Shown here in pieces: positions 18,433 through 26,717 of a stretch of DNA of 64,000 bases. The stretch's first letter is position 1; every line of letters begins with the position of its first letter. The stretch lies in the NCBI GenBank assembly GCA_963743945.1, contig CAVURO010000006.1, positions 53,018 through 117,017 on the forward strand, given 5' to 3'. Made by a program: the position numbers and the translations under genes. The DNA is from JACOTK01 sp963743945. GTDB taxonomy: Bacteria > Actinomycetota > Acidimicrobiia > Acidimicrobiales > CADCSY01. The notes under the pieces were generated by a model. It did not search any database. It was not told where the DNA came from and was given only the letters and a program-made list of their open reading frames with translations.

Positions 18433-19320
18433 CCGATCAACACCTCAACGATGAGACGCTCAGTGCCCTCCTCGACGACGAGGAATCGCCGACCGCCGAA
18501 ACTCACCTGGCGACTTGCGCGACCTGCGTCCGTCGTCTCGAGGAGCTGCGTGCGGTCTCCGGCTGGATCTCGCAGCCGCCGGAACCGCCCGACGAACGGA
18601 CGGTGGACCGGGCTGTGGCCAGGGCCGTTGCCCTCGCTCATCCCTTGCAGCCCGGGACGGCTCATGGTTCCTCTGCTCGTCGCCGGATCGCCCTTGGTGC
18701 CGTCGCCGCTGCCGTCGCCGCTGCCGTCGCGGTTTCCGTTCCCATGCTTTCGCACAATGACCCTCCGAAAGAGCAGGCGTCATCGAGCGACTCGGTCGCC
18801 GCCGCCTGCAGCGGCTACCGCGTCCGAGTCGGTCGGTGTCGTCGACGGTGGATTCCTGGAGCTCGATGCGACCTCGGACCTGAGAGGCCCGGTACAGGCC
18901 GCTCTGACCCCGGTTCCGGTGGATCGCCGATACGCCGGCGAACCGGCCGGCGGGGCGACGAGCGAGAGCCTCTCGAAGGCGCCCGTGCCCGACAGGGACG
19001 CGGTACCCGCTGCAGGCGGCGGCGCGGCCGCCACCGGAGGTGGGTCCGCCGCCGACAACCCGACCAACAGCGAGAGGCTCTCGCTCGCCATCGCGGAGGC
19101 CCACGCGCGGTGCGAGCCACTCGTCCGTCGAGACGACCCTCGTTTGGAGGCCATGCGATACCGGGCAAACGCGACCTTTGCCGGTCAGAACGCCATCGTC
19201 GAGGTGTTTGTCCTCGCGAACCCCGACGCTCGGGCGGCTACGGCGAGGCTCGACCTTCGGGCATACGTGCTCGCGCCCCTCGATTGTCGCATTCTGAGCG
19301 TCCAGTCCTTCGACCTCTGA
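18429..19320 (+). CDS. Anti-sigma factor (zinc-finger type), frame broken
   Basis: Partner of the ECF sigma factor. The N-terminus (LNDETLSALLDDEESPTAETHLATCATC) has the HxxxCxxC zinc anti-sigma motif, followed by a membrane helix (LGAVAAAVAAAVAVSVPM). Around 18795-18815 the frame changes by +1: the first frame turns Arg-rich, while the other continues sensibly as ESVGVVDGGFLELDATSDL to NPTNSERLSLAIAEAHARC, ending at 19320. The extracytoplasmic part ends with RLDLRAYVLAPLDCRIL. An extra base in the CGCCGCCGCCTGC stretch would explain it. Matches Rv3912 by synteny. Confidence 0.72.
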
Positions 19321-19351
19321 ACGACTCCGGGAGAACACCATCGGGGAACCG

Positions 19352-19765
19352 TCAGTGTTGTGCAGCGCGCCAGACCCTCACAAGGGCCACGAGTGATGCG
19401 ACACCGGCACCTACGTAGGCCCCGGCAGGGTAGGGATCGATACCGAAGTTGGCGTTGACCTGGCCGCTCCAATACATGGATCCCGCCGCGAGCACCGCAG
19501 CGATCGCACCCGGAACGACTCCCCGCCACCTGCCGAGTCCCAGAAACAGCTCCCCGAGCAGTCCGCCCAGTATCGCTCCCGCCAGGTACGGGGTCGCCCC
19601 GACCAGCTCGTATTCCCCCACGATGACCGAGCTCAATGCTGCCACTGCCGAACCGAGCAGAACCACCAGAATGCGCCGCACCTTTTCAGCGTAAGGCGTT
19701 TCACCGGAAGAGTTAGGATTCCCCAATGAGTTCTCGAGATCCACATCGCGAAGCCGACTGGGCAA
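19352..19765 (-). CDS. Small integral membrane protein, unknown
   Basis: 137-aa protein with four predicted hydrophobic segments (RILVVLLGSAVAALSSVIVG, TPYLAGAILGGLLGELFLGL, VVPGAIAAVLAAGSM, AGAYVGAGVASLVALVRVW). No family recognised. The longest start overlaps the start of the divergent gene at 19726 by 40 bases, so the true start may be an internal GTG or TTG around 19681-19726. Confidence 0.55.
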   Translation of the reverse strand: MPSRLRDVDLENSLGNPNSSGETPYAEKVRRILVVLLGSAVAALSSVIVGEYELVGATPYLAGAILGGLLGELFLGLGRWRGVVPGAIAAVLAAGSMYWSGQVNANFGIDPYPAGAYVGAGVASLVALVRVWRAAQH

Positions 19766-20040
19766 CCGACGCCGCCGACACCGTCGAACGGGTCGTCACG
19801 ACCATTCGCACCTACACCACCGACCGGCTGGAGCGCGTTGCCCGAGTGCTCGTCTACGGCCTTGCCGCCTCACTGTTGGGCGTTGCCGTACTCACACTGA
19901 CCATCATCACCGCCGTCCGATTCCTCGACATCTGGATTCCCGGATCGGTATGGAGCGCGCACCTCCTCACCGGTGGAATCTTTTCGGCGGCGGGGTTGTT
20001 CTGTTGGAGGAAGCGATTCTCCCCCCAGCATCGTCCGTAG
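19726..20040 (+). CDS. Small membrane protein, holin-X/DUF-like
   Basis: 104 aa. An amphipathic N-terminal half (DAADTVERVVTTIRTYTTDRLERVAR) is followed by two membrane helices (VLVYGLAASLLGVAVLTLTII and LLTGGIFSAAGLFCW) and a basic end. The layout resembles small actinobacterial 'phage holin family' (Phage_holin_3_6-like) membrane proteins, but the assignment is by shape only. It ends 13 bases before trxB on the same strand. Confidence 0.6.
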   Translation: MSSRDPHREADWATDAADTVERVVTTIRTYTTDRLERVARVLVYGLAASLLGVAVLTLTIITAVRFLDIWIPGSVWSAHLLTGGIFSAAGLFCWRKRFSPQHRP

Positions 20041-20053
20041 AAGAGGCTCTGTC

Positions 20054-21073
20054 GTGTCCGATCCCCGCAACGTCGTCATCATCGGCTCCGGCCCTGCAGG
20101 GCTCACCGCTGCGATCTACACCTCGCGTGCCAACCTTGCCCCTTTGGTCATCGAAGGTGAGCTTTCCTCCACCAGCGACCAGCCAGGCGGTCAACTGATG
20201 CTGACCACCGAGGTCGAGAACTTCCCCGGCTTCGTCGACGGCATCATGGGGCCGGAACTGATGGCCAACTTTCGCGCACAAGCGGAGCGCTTCGGTACGG
20301 AGTTTCTCACCGAACGAGTTACGCGCGTCGATCTTTCCGCTCGTCCTTTTGGCGTCTGGGTAGGTGACCCAACCACCCCTGAACCCACCTACACGGCCCA
20401 GAGCGTCATCGTCTCAACAGGAGCACAGTCACTCATGCTCGGCCTACCCGCAGAGGAACGCCTGCTCGGCCACGGTCTCTCAACGTGCGCAACCTGTGAC
20501 GGCTTCTTCTTTCGGGGTCATTCCATCGCCGTCGTCGGTGGAGGGGATTCCGCTCTGGAGGAGGCGCTGTTCCTGACCCGCTTTGCGGACAAGGTCACCC
20601 TGGTCCATCGGCGGGACGAGCTTCGGGCATCGAAGATCATGCAGGAACGAGCTTTCGCGAACGAGAAGATCGAGTTCCTGTGGAACACCCGCGTCGTCGA
20701 CCTCCTCGGTCACACCAAGCTCGAGGGCGCTGTGGTCGAAAACCTGGTCACCGGGGAACAGTCAACCCTTGGCGTCACCGGTATGTTCGTGGCCATCGGA
20801 CACCGACCGAACACCGATCTCTTCCGTGGGCAACTCACCACCGATGACGCCGGCTACCTCATCACCCAGCCGGGATCCTCGAGGACGAACATCGAAGGAG
20901 TCTTTGCCTGCGGTGACGTCCAGGATCGAACCTACCGGCAGGCCATCACCGCCTCCGGTTCCGGGTGCATGGCGGCCATCGACGCTGAACGTTGGCTCGA
21001 GGGCGAGCACGAACCGATCCATGTAGTGGACTCACCACTCGCCGTCGTGGATTCAGCGTCAACAAGCATCTGA
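20054..21073 (+). CDS. trxB: Thioredoxin reductase
   Basis: 339-aa NADPH-dependent flavoprotein that reduces thioredoxin. FAD site VVIIGSGPAGLTAAIY at the N-terminus; redox pair CATC (Cys145, Cys148) followed by DGFFF; NADPH site VVGGGDSALEEALFL; C-terminal FAD block GVFACGDVQDRTYRQAI. GTG 20054 is chosen because the FAD motif begins six residues later, as in the family. It is followed by trxA after 29 bases, probably one transcript, as in the mycobacterial trxB2-trxC pair. Confidence 0.95.
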   Translation: MSDPRNVVIIGSGPAGLTAAIYTSRANLAPLVIEGELSSTSDQPGGQLMLTTEVENFPGFVDGIMGPELMANFRAQAERFGTEFLTERVTRVDLSARPFGVWVGDPTTPEPTYTAQSVIVSTGAQSLMLGLPAEERLLGHGLSTCATCDGFFFRGHSIAVVGGGDSALEEALFLTRFADKVTLVHRRDELRASKIMQERAFANEKIEFLWNTRVVDLLGHTKLEGAVVENLVTGEQSTLGVTGMFVAIGHRPNTDLFRGQLTTDDAGYLITQPGSSRTNIEGVFACGDVQDRTYRQAITASGSGCMAAIDAERWLEGEHEPIHVVDSPLAVVDSASTSI

Positions 21074-21102
21074 GCTTCCCATTCCCAATCAAGGAGATCA
21101 CC

Positions 21103-21426
21103 ATGGGCAACATTGCCGAACTTTCTGATGCAAACTTCAACGAGGAGATCCAGGGGTCCGACGAACCCATCCTTGTTGACTTCTGGGCCGAGTGGTGCGG
21201 TCCGTGCAAGACGATCGCCCCCATTCTCCAGGAGATCGCCGAGGAGCAGGCCGGCAAGATTCGCGTCACCAAGCTCAACGTCGACGAGAATCCGGAGACC
21301 GCACGTCGTTTCGAGGTCATGAGCATTCCCACGCTGATCCTCTTTCGGAATGGCGAACCCCAGAAGCGCCTCGTCGGGGCAAAGGGCAAAGGGCAACTCC
21401 TCGAGGAGCTCGCTTCGTTCCTTTGA
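21103..21426 (+). CDS. trxA: Thioredoxin
   Basis: 107-aa cytoplasmic disulfide reductase with the canonical FWAEWCGPCK site (Cys32, Cys35), the cis-Pro region MSIPTLILF and Gly-rich VGAKGKGQLLEEL. Standard length. ATG 21103 follows AAGGAGATCACC, a good ribosome site. cwlM, which follows trxC in M. tuberculosis, is not present; the next gene is convergent parB. Confidence 0.96.
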   Translation: MGNIAELSDANFNEEIQGSDEPILVDFWAEWCGPCKTIAPILQEIAEEQAGKIRVTKLNVDENPETARRFEVMSIPTLILFRNGEPQKRLVGAKGKGQLLEELASFL

Positions 21427-21467
21427 TGCCGGGACAGAAGCCTTGATTTCGGTGACCTGAGGTTCAC

Positions 21468-21504
21468 CTCTACCCCCAGCTTTATCCACACCCTGGGGGT
21501 AGAG
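21468..21504. terminator. Hairpin between convergent trxA and parB, with DnaA-box loop
   Basis: Perfect 12-bp inverted repeat: CTCTACCCCCAG at 21468-21479 pairs with 21493-21504. The loop is 13 bases and holds TTATCCACA (21482-21490), the exact E. coli-type DnaA-box consensus. There is no clear U-tract on either side. The position, between two convergent 3' ends, suits a bidirectional terminator (inference). Confidence 0.6.
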
Positions 21505-21540
21505 TCTCAACTTTCACTCGAGGGAAAGGAAGTATGGCTC

Positions 21541-22470
21541 TCAGGGTCCGGTCATGGCGCGATAGATTCGTTCGAGGTCATCCAAGTCCGCAAAGTCAAT
21601 CACGACTTGGCCCCGTTTCCCCTTCTCCATCACCACCACGCTTGTTGCGAGGTGCTCGGAAAGCAGCGTCTCCAGCTCGTGCATTCCTGCCTGACGAAGT
21701 CGCGGCGCAGGAGGAGCTTTTGTTGTCGAGTCGCCGGTCCCTGCTGCGGGAACAGGAGCAGCGCCCCCATGACGGCTCGGCGTCACCGGGGAATCGTCGC
21801 CAAAGGTGTGGATCCGAATCTCTTCCTCGACCACCCGTACCGACAGTCCTTCGGCAACGATGCGGTGGGCAAGGTGCTCCTGGAAATCCCGATCGGGAGT
21901 GCTCAACAGCGTACGAGCGTGACCGGCGGTGATCTGACCCTCTGCAACAAAGCGTTGGATGGACGCAGGCAACTGGAAGAGGCGGAGCGTGTTTGTCACG
22001 GCGGCTCGGCTCTTCCCGACTCGCGTGGCCAATTGATCGTGCGTCATGGCAAAGTCCTCGAGAAGCTGTTGATAGGCAGCCGCCTCTTCCAGAGGATTGA
22101 GATCCTTGCGATGAAGATTCTCGACCACTGCCTGTTCAAGGGACGCAAGATCATCGATGTCACGAACGATGACGGGCACCGTGGGCAACCCCGCGCGCTT
22201 GGCTGCCCGCCAACGTCGTTCTCCGGCGATGAGCTGATATTCACCGGGATCCTTCGCCCGTACGAGCAGGGGCTGCAGTACTCCGAGCTCTCGAATCGAG
22301 GCCGACAGCGAACTCAGCGCCTCCTCGTCGAAATGCCGTCTCGGCTGAAACGGATTTGGCTGGATACTGGAGATGGGTACCTCACGAAACATTGCGCCAT
22401 CACCCTGTGATGCGGCCTCGGGGGGAATCAAGGCCCCAAGTCCCTTGCCCAAACCGCTACGGCGCGCCAC
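21541..22470 (-). CDS. parB: Chromosome partitioning protein ParB
   Basis: 309-aa CTP-dependent clamp that loads on parS. The N-terminal GLGKGLGALIP is the ParA-contact segment; VPISSIQPNPFQPRRHFD and the GERRWRAAKRAGL block are in the CTP/parS-clamp domain. A helix-turn-helix follows (DQLATRVGKSRAAVTNTLRLFQLP), then a variable linker and the dimerisation tail (LETLLSEHLATSVVV). GTG 22470 gives the normal N-terminus and overlaps the parA stop by 14 bases. The two parS sites lie upstream of parA. Confidence 0.95.
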   Translation of the reverse strand: MARRSGLGKGLGALIPPEAASQGDGAMFREVPISSIQPNPFQPRRHFDEEALSSLSASIRELGVLQPLLVRAKDPGEYQLIAGERRWRAAKRAGLPTVPVIVRDIDDLASLEQAVVENLHRKDLNPLEEAAAYQQLLEDFAMTHDQLATRVGKSRAAVTNTLRLFQLPASIQRFVAEGQITAGHARTLLSTPDRDFQEHLAHRIVAEGLSVRVVEEEIRIHTFGDDSPVTPSRHGGAAPVPAAGTGDSTTKAPPAPRLRQAGMHELETLLSEHLATSVVVMEKGKRGQVVIDFADLDDLERIYRAMTGP

Positions 22471-23569
22471 CACTGACCTCCTTTGCCACCTCTCGATAGG
22501 CGATCGCCCCCCGAGACGTCGAATCGAACGAGATGATCGGTTGCCCAAAGGAAGGGGCCTCCGACAGACGGATCGACCTTGGTATCACATTGCGACACAC
22601 GATGTCACCGAAGTGGTCGCGCACCTCCTTCGCCACCTGATCCGAAAGTTTCGTACGGGCGTCGTACATCACCAGGATGATGGCCGACACCTCAAGGGTC
22701 GGATTGAGGTTCTTCTGGACCAAGGCGACGTTGCGAAGCAGTTGACCCAGGCCCTCCAGCGCGTAGTACTCACACTGGATCGGCACGATGACCTCAGTGG
22801 CTGCGGCAAGCCCGTTGACGGTGAGGAGACCCAGGGATGGTGGACAGTCAATCAGGACATAGTCGTACTGATCATGAACCGCCTCGATCGCCCTTTTCAG
22901 GCGAAGCTCACGACTGAATGCCGGTACGAGCTCGATCTCAGCCCCGGCAAGGTCCAGGCTTGCCGGAGCAATGAAGAGATTCTTGACGGATGTCGGCTCA
23001 ACGCAGTCCTCAAGGGGAAGATCGTTCAAGATCACTTCGTACATCGATGATGCGAGGTCTCGAGGATTGAGGCCAAGCCCGGTCGTGGCATTGCCCTGTG
23101 GGTCAAGGTCACAGACAAGCACTCGGTATCCCAACTCCGCCAGACATGCGCTGAGGTTCACAGCGGTCGTGGTCTTGCCCACGCCACCCTTCTGATTCGC
23201 AACCGCCAGAACACGGGGCAGTGAACGCCTCGTCGGAGCCAACTCCTTGTCTTCGGGCTCCATGGCGTCTTCCAAACCACCCGAAACCTTCGTCACATCA
23301 GTGGAGGGTGCAGTCGATACGAAGCTCGGCGGCACGACGGGGCTCGGTGGCACGACGGGGCTCGGTGGCACGACGGGGCTCGGCGGCACGACGGGGCTCG
23401 GTGGCACGACGGGGCTCGGTGGCACGGGGGCAACCGGGCCCTGGACTTCGATGAGCGGCTCTGCCTCCTCTGGATCGGCGTCGCCGGAGGGATCACGGTT
23501 CTGATCGGCCCGAAGCCTTTCGAATAGGGCATCGATGCTGTCCGAATATTCGTTCGCCCCGTCAGACAC
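22457..23569 (-). CDS. parA: Chromosome partitioning ATPase ParA with Pro-rich N-terminal extension
   Basis: Walker-type ATPase that positions the origin with ParB. The deviant Walker A is NQKGGVGKTTTAVNLSA, then DLDPQGNATTGLGL and the Walker B VLIDCPPSLGLLTVNG; late region VIPRSIRLSEAPSFG. The ATPase core starts at about residue 118. Before it is an extension containing five PPSPVV units (18-bp DNA repeats) and an acidic N-terminus. GTG 23569 is proposed as start; the frame stays open ten codons further. The gene is read toward parB in the order rsmG, parA, parB, as in relatives. Confidence 0.93.
   Translation of the reverse strand: MSDGANEYSDSIDALFERLRADQNRDPSGDADPEEAEPLIEVQGPVAPVPPSPVVPPSPVVPPSPVVPPSPVVPPSPVVPPSFVSTAPSTDVTKVSGGLEDAMEPEDKELAPTRRSLPRVLAVANQKGGVGKTTTAVNLSACLAELGYRVLVCDLDPQGNATTGLGLNPRDLASSMYEVILNDLPLEDCVEPTSVKNLFIAPASLDLAGAEIELVPAFSRELRLKRAIEAVHDQYDYVLIDCPPSLGLLTVNGLAAATEVIVPIQCEYYALEGLGQLLRNVALVQKNLNPTLEVSAIILVMYDARTKLSDQVAKEVRDHFGDIVCRNVIPRSIRLSEAPSFGQPIISFDSTSRGAIAYREVAKEVSGGAP
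23323..23427 (-). repeat. 18-bp coding repeat in parA (PPSPVV units)
   Basis: Five near-identical 18-bp units plus a partial one, plus-strand form GGGCTCGGTGGCACGACG with T/C alternation at one base. Unit length is a multiple of three, so copy-number change alters only the length of the Pro-rich segment of ParA. Confidence 0.9.
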
Positions 23570-23651
23570 AATTCGGAACACTAGAGGACTGCAGCACACA
23601 AACCAAGCCTTTCGTCGCGATTTTCAAGAAATACGTGCAGCCCGAAGGGAA

Positions 23652-23691
23652 ATCGTGGACCAATGTTTCATGTGAAACATTGGTCCACGAT
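23652..23691. other. parS site 1 inside 40-bp inverted repeat
   Basis: TGTTTCATGTGAAACA at 23664-23679 differs from the universal parS consensus (TGTTTCACGTGAAACA) by one central base. It sits in the middle of an inverted repeat with 19-bp perfect arms (23652-23670 and 23673-23691) and a two-base TG centre. It lies between rsmG and parA, where ParB loading sites are expected. The long arms could also form a transcription-ending hairpin. Confidence 0.88.
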
Positions 23692-23721
23692 CTTGCGACT
23701 TGCTCTGCCGTCTACATGCCT

Positions 23722-23765
23722 GGCCACTCTGGTGACGTTTCACGTGAAACGTCACCAGAGTGGCC
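23722..23765. other. parS site 2 inside 44-bp perfect palindrome
   Basis: GTTTCACGTGAAAC (23737-23750) is a perfect parS core, flanked by arms that extend the symmetry to a fully perfect 44-bp palindrome. The stop codon and last codons of rsmG (ending at 23752) lie within the right arm. Centre-to-centre distance to parS site 1 is about 72 bases. Confidence 0.9.
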
Positions 23766-24384
23766 GCTTTGCCGGGATGCCTACCCTTCTCGGGAACTTC
23801 TCCGGGCAAACCGTTGCGCTGCTGACAACAGCAAGAGCCGGAGGTCCGGGCAGGTATTCCTCGAAAGTCAGGGACAGCTGCTGAAGTCCGTCCGTAGGCC
23901 AGCGCTCAACTGCCTGACCATCAACGGGCGGCTCGCTCACGATGAGGCGGCCTCCTTGCCGAAGCAGGGGGGCCGCGCACTCAGCCGTCACCGCTGGGAT
24001 TGCGAAGCTTCTGGCTACCACCAGGTCGTAGATCGACCGATGACCCGCGGATCTTCCGACCACTTCTGCTCGCTCATGAAGCACCGACACTCGCCTACCC
24101 AGCCCCAGCTGCTGGATTGCCGAATCAAGAAAGTCGGCTCGCCTCGTCTGGGCCTCGATGAGAACCCAGTCAGATTCCGGGCAAGCCAAGGCCAGCACCA
24201 GCCCCGGGACTCCACCTCCGCTCCCCAGATCAGCGGCTCGACCCGCCCAGCCCCGCCCTATGACCTCCAGATACCCGAGGGCGTGGTCTCGATGATCCTC
24301 AAGCGGTCCTGGTCCAAGAAATCCAAGTTCTCGGGCTCGGCCCAGGACCTCCAGCAGGGAGACGCCCCCCTCCATGAACGTCAA
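23752..24384 (-). CDS. rsmG: 16S rRNA (guanine527-N7)-methyltransferase
   Basis: 210-aa SAM-dependent enzyme modifying the 530 loop of 16S rRNA. Motif I is AADLGSGGGVPGLVLAL, then WVLIEAQTRRADFLDSAIQQLGL and DLVVARSFA. TTG 24384 overlaps the jag stop (TTGA); an ATG lies three codons later and is equally possible. The C-terminal codons are shared with the right arm of the parS-2 palindrome. Same order as gidB in other actinobacteria. Confidence 0.9.
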   Translation of the reverse strand: MTFMEGGVSLLEVLGRARELGFLGPGPLEDHRDHALGYLEVIGRGWAGRAADLGSGGGVPGLVLALACPESDWVLIEAQTRRADFLDSAIQQLGLGRRVSVLHERAEVVGRSAGHRSIYDLVVARSFAIPAVTAECAAPLLRQGGRLIVSEPPVDGQAVERWPTDGLQQLSLTFEEYLPGPPALAVVSSATVCPEKFPRRVGIPAKRPLW

Positions 24385-25220
24385 GCAGGTCTGACGACCA
24401 CATGACGACGGGAATCTTCTCCGTCCGACACGGTTTCAACGCCATCGATCGCATTCACGGTGTCGTGAACAATTTTCCGATCAGCTGCGTCCATCGGCTC
24501 CATCGCCACAGCTGAACCTGAATCAAGCACTTGAGATGCCACCTGCTGAGCAAACCGTTCAAGGGCTGCCCTGCGTCGCTCCCAATACCCGGCGACATCG
24601 ACACGTAGTCGGGCGCCGCGTGCCCCGCCCAGTGCATGCTGAAGTGCCGTGCGGGAAAGTTCTTGAACAGCAGCCAGGGTGGATCCCCGAGGACCCACCA
24701 GGAGACCGAGACCTTCACCGCTCACCGCCACCTCGATGGTTTCCTCGTCGACTTCTTGAACTTCAACGGTTCCCTCGAGATCGAAGGCATCAAGTAGGCC
24801 GCTGACGAACGTCCGTACCACTTCGCCCTGCTCCGCAAGTGTCCTGTCCGACTCCACGACTGCTCCTTCTGGGTTTGAGACCGATGCACGCGCTGGTTTC
24901 CGTGATGCGTTCCTCTTGGACGGCACGGGGGACGACGAATCGGCTGGTGTTGTCATCTCCAGAGACTCCGATCCCTGACGGCCCCCGCCCTTTCCCCGAC
25001 CGCTCCGCTTTCCGCGATCCCGTCGCTCGGTCTTGGCCCGAGGGGCAGTCGGTCGGACCCGTGCTCGGACCCGTGCCTCTTGACGAAGACGCCCGAAAAG
25101 TCCACTTTTCGGCTCTTCCAAGATCTCAAATTCTGCATCATCTTCGTCCACGCCGAGTTGATCGAGGGCCGCATCTTTGGCTTCCTCAATGGTTCGGCCG
25201 GTTGTCTCTACCCACTCCAC
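24381..25220 (-). CDS. khpB: KhpB/Jag RNA-binding protein
   Basis: 279 aa. The Jag_N domain starts at WVETTGRTIEEAKDAALDQLGV and ends near SGLFGRL. A basic, low-complexity linker of about 80 residues follows, then a KH domain (VGPRGSTLAAVQELSRTAL) and an R3H domain (RRRAALERFAQQVASQVLDSG to RRHVVV). Works with KhpA in RNA binding and cell-wall synthesis control in other bacteria. Located five bases after yidC, as in Rv3920c. Confidence 0.92.
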   Translation of the reverse strand: MEWVETTGRTIEEAKDAALDQLGVDEDDAEFEILEEPKSGLFGRLRQEARVRARVRPTAPRAKTERRDRGKRSGRGKGGGRQGSESLEMTTPADSSSPVPSKRNASRKPARASVSNPEGAVVESDRTLAEQGEVVRTFVSGLLDAFDLEGTVEVQEVDEETIEVAVSGEGLGLLVGPRGSTLAAVQELSRTALQHALGGARGARLRVDVAGYWERRRAALERFAQQVASQVLDSGSAVAMEPMDAADRKIVHDTVNAIDGVETVSDGEDSRRHVVVRPA

Positions 25221-25225
25221 GTCAT

Positions 25226-26080
25226 CTACTTCCTTTTCTTCCTCTTGCGCTGCGGGGACGGTGCAGGGGACTTCGTGGGTTTGGCGACATTGGCGGAGTT
25301 CTTGGGCTTTGCCTCCACCACCCGGGTTTCGATGGCTCCCGGTGGCTTGGCGTCAGCGCTGAAGTACGCCCGGGTAACCCAAGCCTGCTGCAGGATACGA
25401 ACCCCGTTGGAAACCACAAAGTAGAGAACCACACCGGCGGGCAACGAAAGGGAGATGAACACAAAGATCGCAGGCATGAGCTTCATCACCATCTGCTGCT
25501 GGGGATTGGTTGCCGCTCCCGTGTTGCGGGCCGAGACCTGACGTTGCTGGTAATAGGCAGATACTGCCACCAGCGAGACCAGGAACAGATAGGGAAGAGC
25601 CGTCAGGACCCCCTCGTTTTGCAACTCCTTCAGCGCGCCCTTCGAGAGGTCCATCCCAAAGGACGACATCTTGTTGGTCGCCCGGAGTGCAATCGCCAGT
25701 GCCGAGTCAGCATCGAGATACCTGGGATTGAAGTTTCCGTCCTTGCCAATTTGGGTCAGGCCGGTGAGCACCCGGTACAGAACCATGAACACGGGGGTTT
25801 GGAGAAGCAGTGGAAGGCAAGAGCTGAAGGGGCTGACCTTGTGCTCCTGGTAGAGCGCCATCATCTCCCGGTTGAGCGCCTCTCGGTCATTCTTGTGCTC
25901 CTGCTGGAGCTTCTTCAGCTCCGGCGCCAAACGCTGCATGGCGATCATCGAACGAGAGCTCTTCAAGGAAAGTGGGGTCAAGACCACCATGATCGCCAGC
26001 GTGAACAGGATGATCGAGCCACCGTACGAAGGCCAGAGGTCATAGAGGAAGGCCAGTGCCCCGGCAAGAAAATCGAACAT
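25226..26080 (-). CDS. yidC: Membrane protein insertase YidC (Oxa1 family)
   Basis: 284-aa Gram-positive-type insertase. Membrane helices include GGSIILFTLAIMVVLTPLSL (with the following SSRSMIAMQRLAPELKKLQ cytoplasmic loop), LPLLLQTPVFMVLYRVL, LPYLFLVSLVAVSAYY and MPAIFVFISLSLPAGVVLYF. It has a Lys/Arg-rich C-terminal tail (SPQRKRKKRK) that can contact ribosomes. ATG 26080 lies two bases after the yidD stop. The longer open frame upstream is noise from the yidD region. Confidence 0.94.
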   Translation of the reverse strand: MFDFLAGALAFLYDLWPSYGGSIILFTLAIMVVLTPLSLKSSRSMIAMQRLAPELKKLQQEHKNDREALNREMMALYQEHKVSPFSSCLPLLLQTPVFMVLYRVLTGLTQIGKDGNFNPRYLDADSALAIALRATNKMSSFGMDLSKGALKELQNEGVLTALPYLFLVSLVAVSAYYQQRQVSARNTGAATNPQQQMVMKLMPAIFVFISLSLPAGVVLYFVVSNGVRILQQAWVTRAYFSADAKPPGAIETRVVEAKPKNSANVAKPTKSPAPSPQRKRKKRK

Positions 26081-26082
26081 GA

Positions 26083-26313
26083 TTAGGCGGCCTTCCGCTC
26101 TGGAACTGGGTCGTAACCATAAGGACCCCAGGGATTGCATCTCAGAATACGACGCATTGTAATATAGAAACCACGTACAGCACCGTGGACTCGAAGGGCC
26201 TCCAGTCCGTAGTGGGAACAGCTGGGAACAAAGCGGCAGGGCGACGGCTTGCCGGTCCGCGCCAGCTGCCACCCTCGAAAGAGGATGGTCAACAGCCGAG
26301 CGGGCAAGCTCAT
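26083..26313 (-). CDS. yidD: Membrane protein insertion efficiency factor YidD
   Basis: 76-aa small protein with the family motif PCRFVPSCSHYGLEALRVHGAVRGFY (in part) and RRILRCNPWGPYGYDPVP, preceded by an amphipathic helix (ARLLTILFRGWQLAR). ATG 26313 overlaps the rnpA stop (ATGA). It sits between rnpA and yidC as in most bacteria. Confidence 0.93.
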   Translation of the reverse strand: MSLPARLLTILFRGWQLARTGKPSPCRFVPSCSHYGLEALRVHGAVRGFYITMRRILRCNPWGPYGYDPVPERKAA

Positions 26314-26690
26314 TGCCTCAGCCGATTGCGGTGCGTCTCGAGTTCCTCGGGGAGTGCGCCCAATCGTTGCAGTGCTTTCCATACGTTTCCTCGCATGCCA
26401 TGAAAATGCATCTCACTACTCTTGGATCCGGCACTCACAAGATAGATGCCGGGAGCCAGGTCTTCCGCGATCTCGGCCACGATGGCCTGAAGTTGACGAC
26501 GGACCCTGTTGCGAACGACTGATGGGCCTACACGTCTACCGGTGGCATAGCCCACCTGCGGCTTCGCCCCGTCTTCCGGCGGCCTCGCAACCCAGGTGAC
26601 GGCGACCACTCCCACCTGTGCACGACATCCATGTCGTGCGAGCTCAGCGAAAGTCGAACGATTCCGGATTCGCCACGTCGAGGTTGCCAC
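26310..26690 (-). CDS. rnpA: Ribonuclease P protein component
   Basis: 126-aa basic subunit of RNase P. Conserved RNA-contact helix is GRRVGPSVVRNRVRRQLQAI. GTG 26690 starts just ahead of the usual RIRNRSTFAELARHG opening. Co-directional with rpmH 27 bases upstream and coupled to yidD downstream. Confidence 0.93.
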   Translation of the reverse strand: MATSTWRIRNRSTFAELARHGCRAQVGVVAVTWVARPPEDGAKPQVGYATGRRVGPSVVRNRVRRQLQAIVAEIAEDLAPGIYLVSAGSKSSEMHFHGMRGNVWKALQRLGALPEELETHRNRLRQ

Positions 26691-26717
26691 GAGCGCACCC
26701 GGATCGTCGGTGACGGG

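Noticed and set aside
19726..20040. Prophage holin as a sign of a prophage
   Set aside because: The protein only resembles small holin-like membrane proteins; there are no other phage genes and it lies in a conserved chromosomal cluster.
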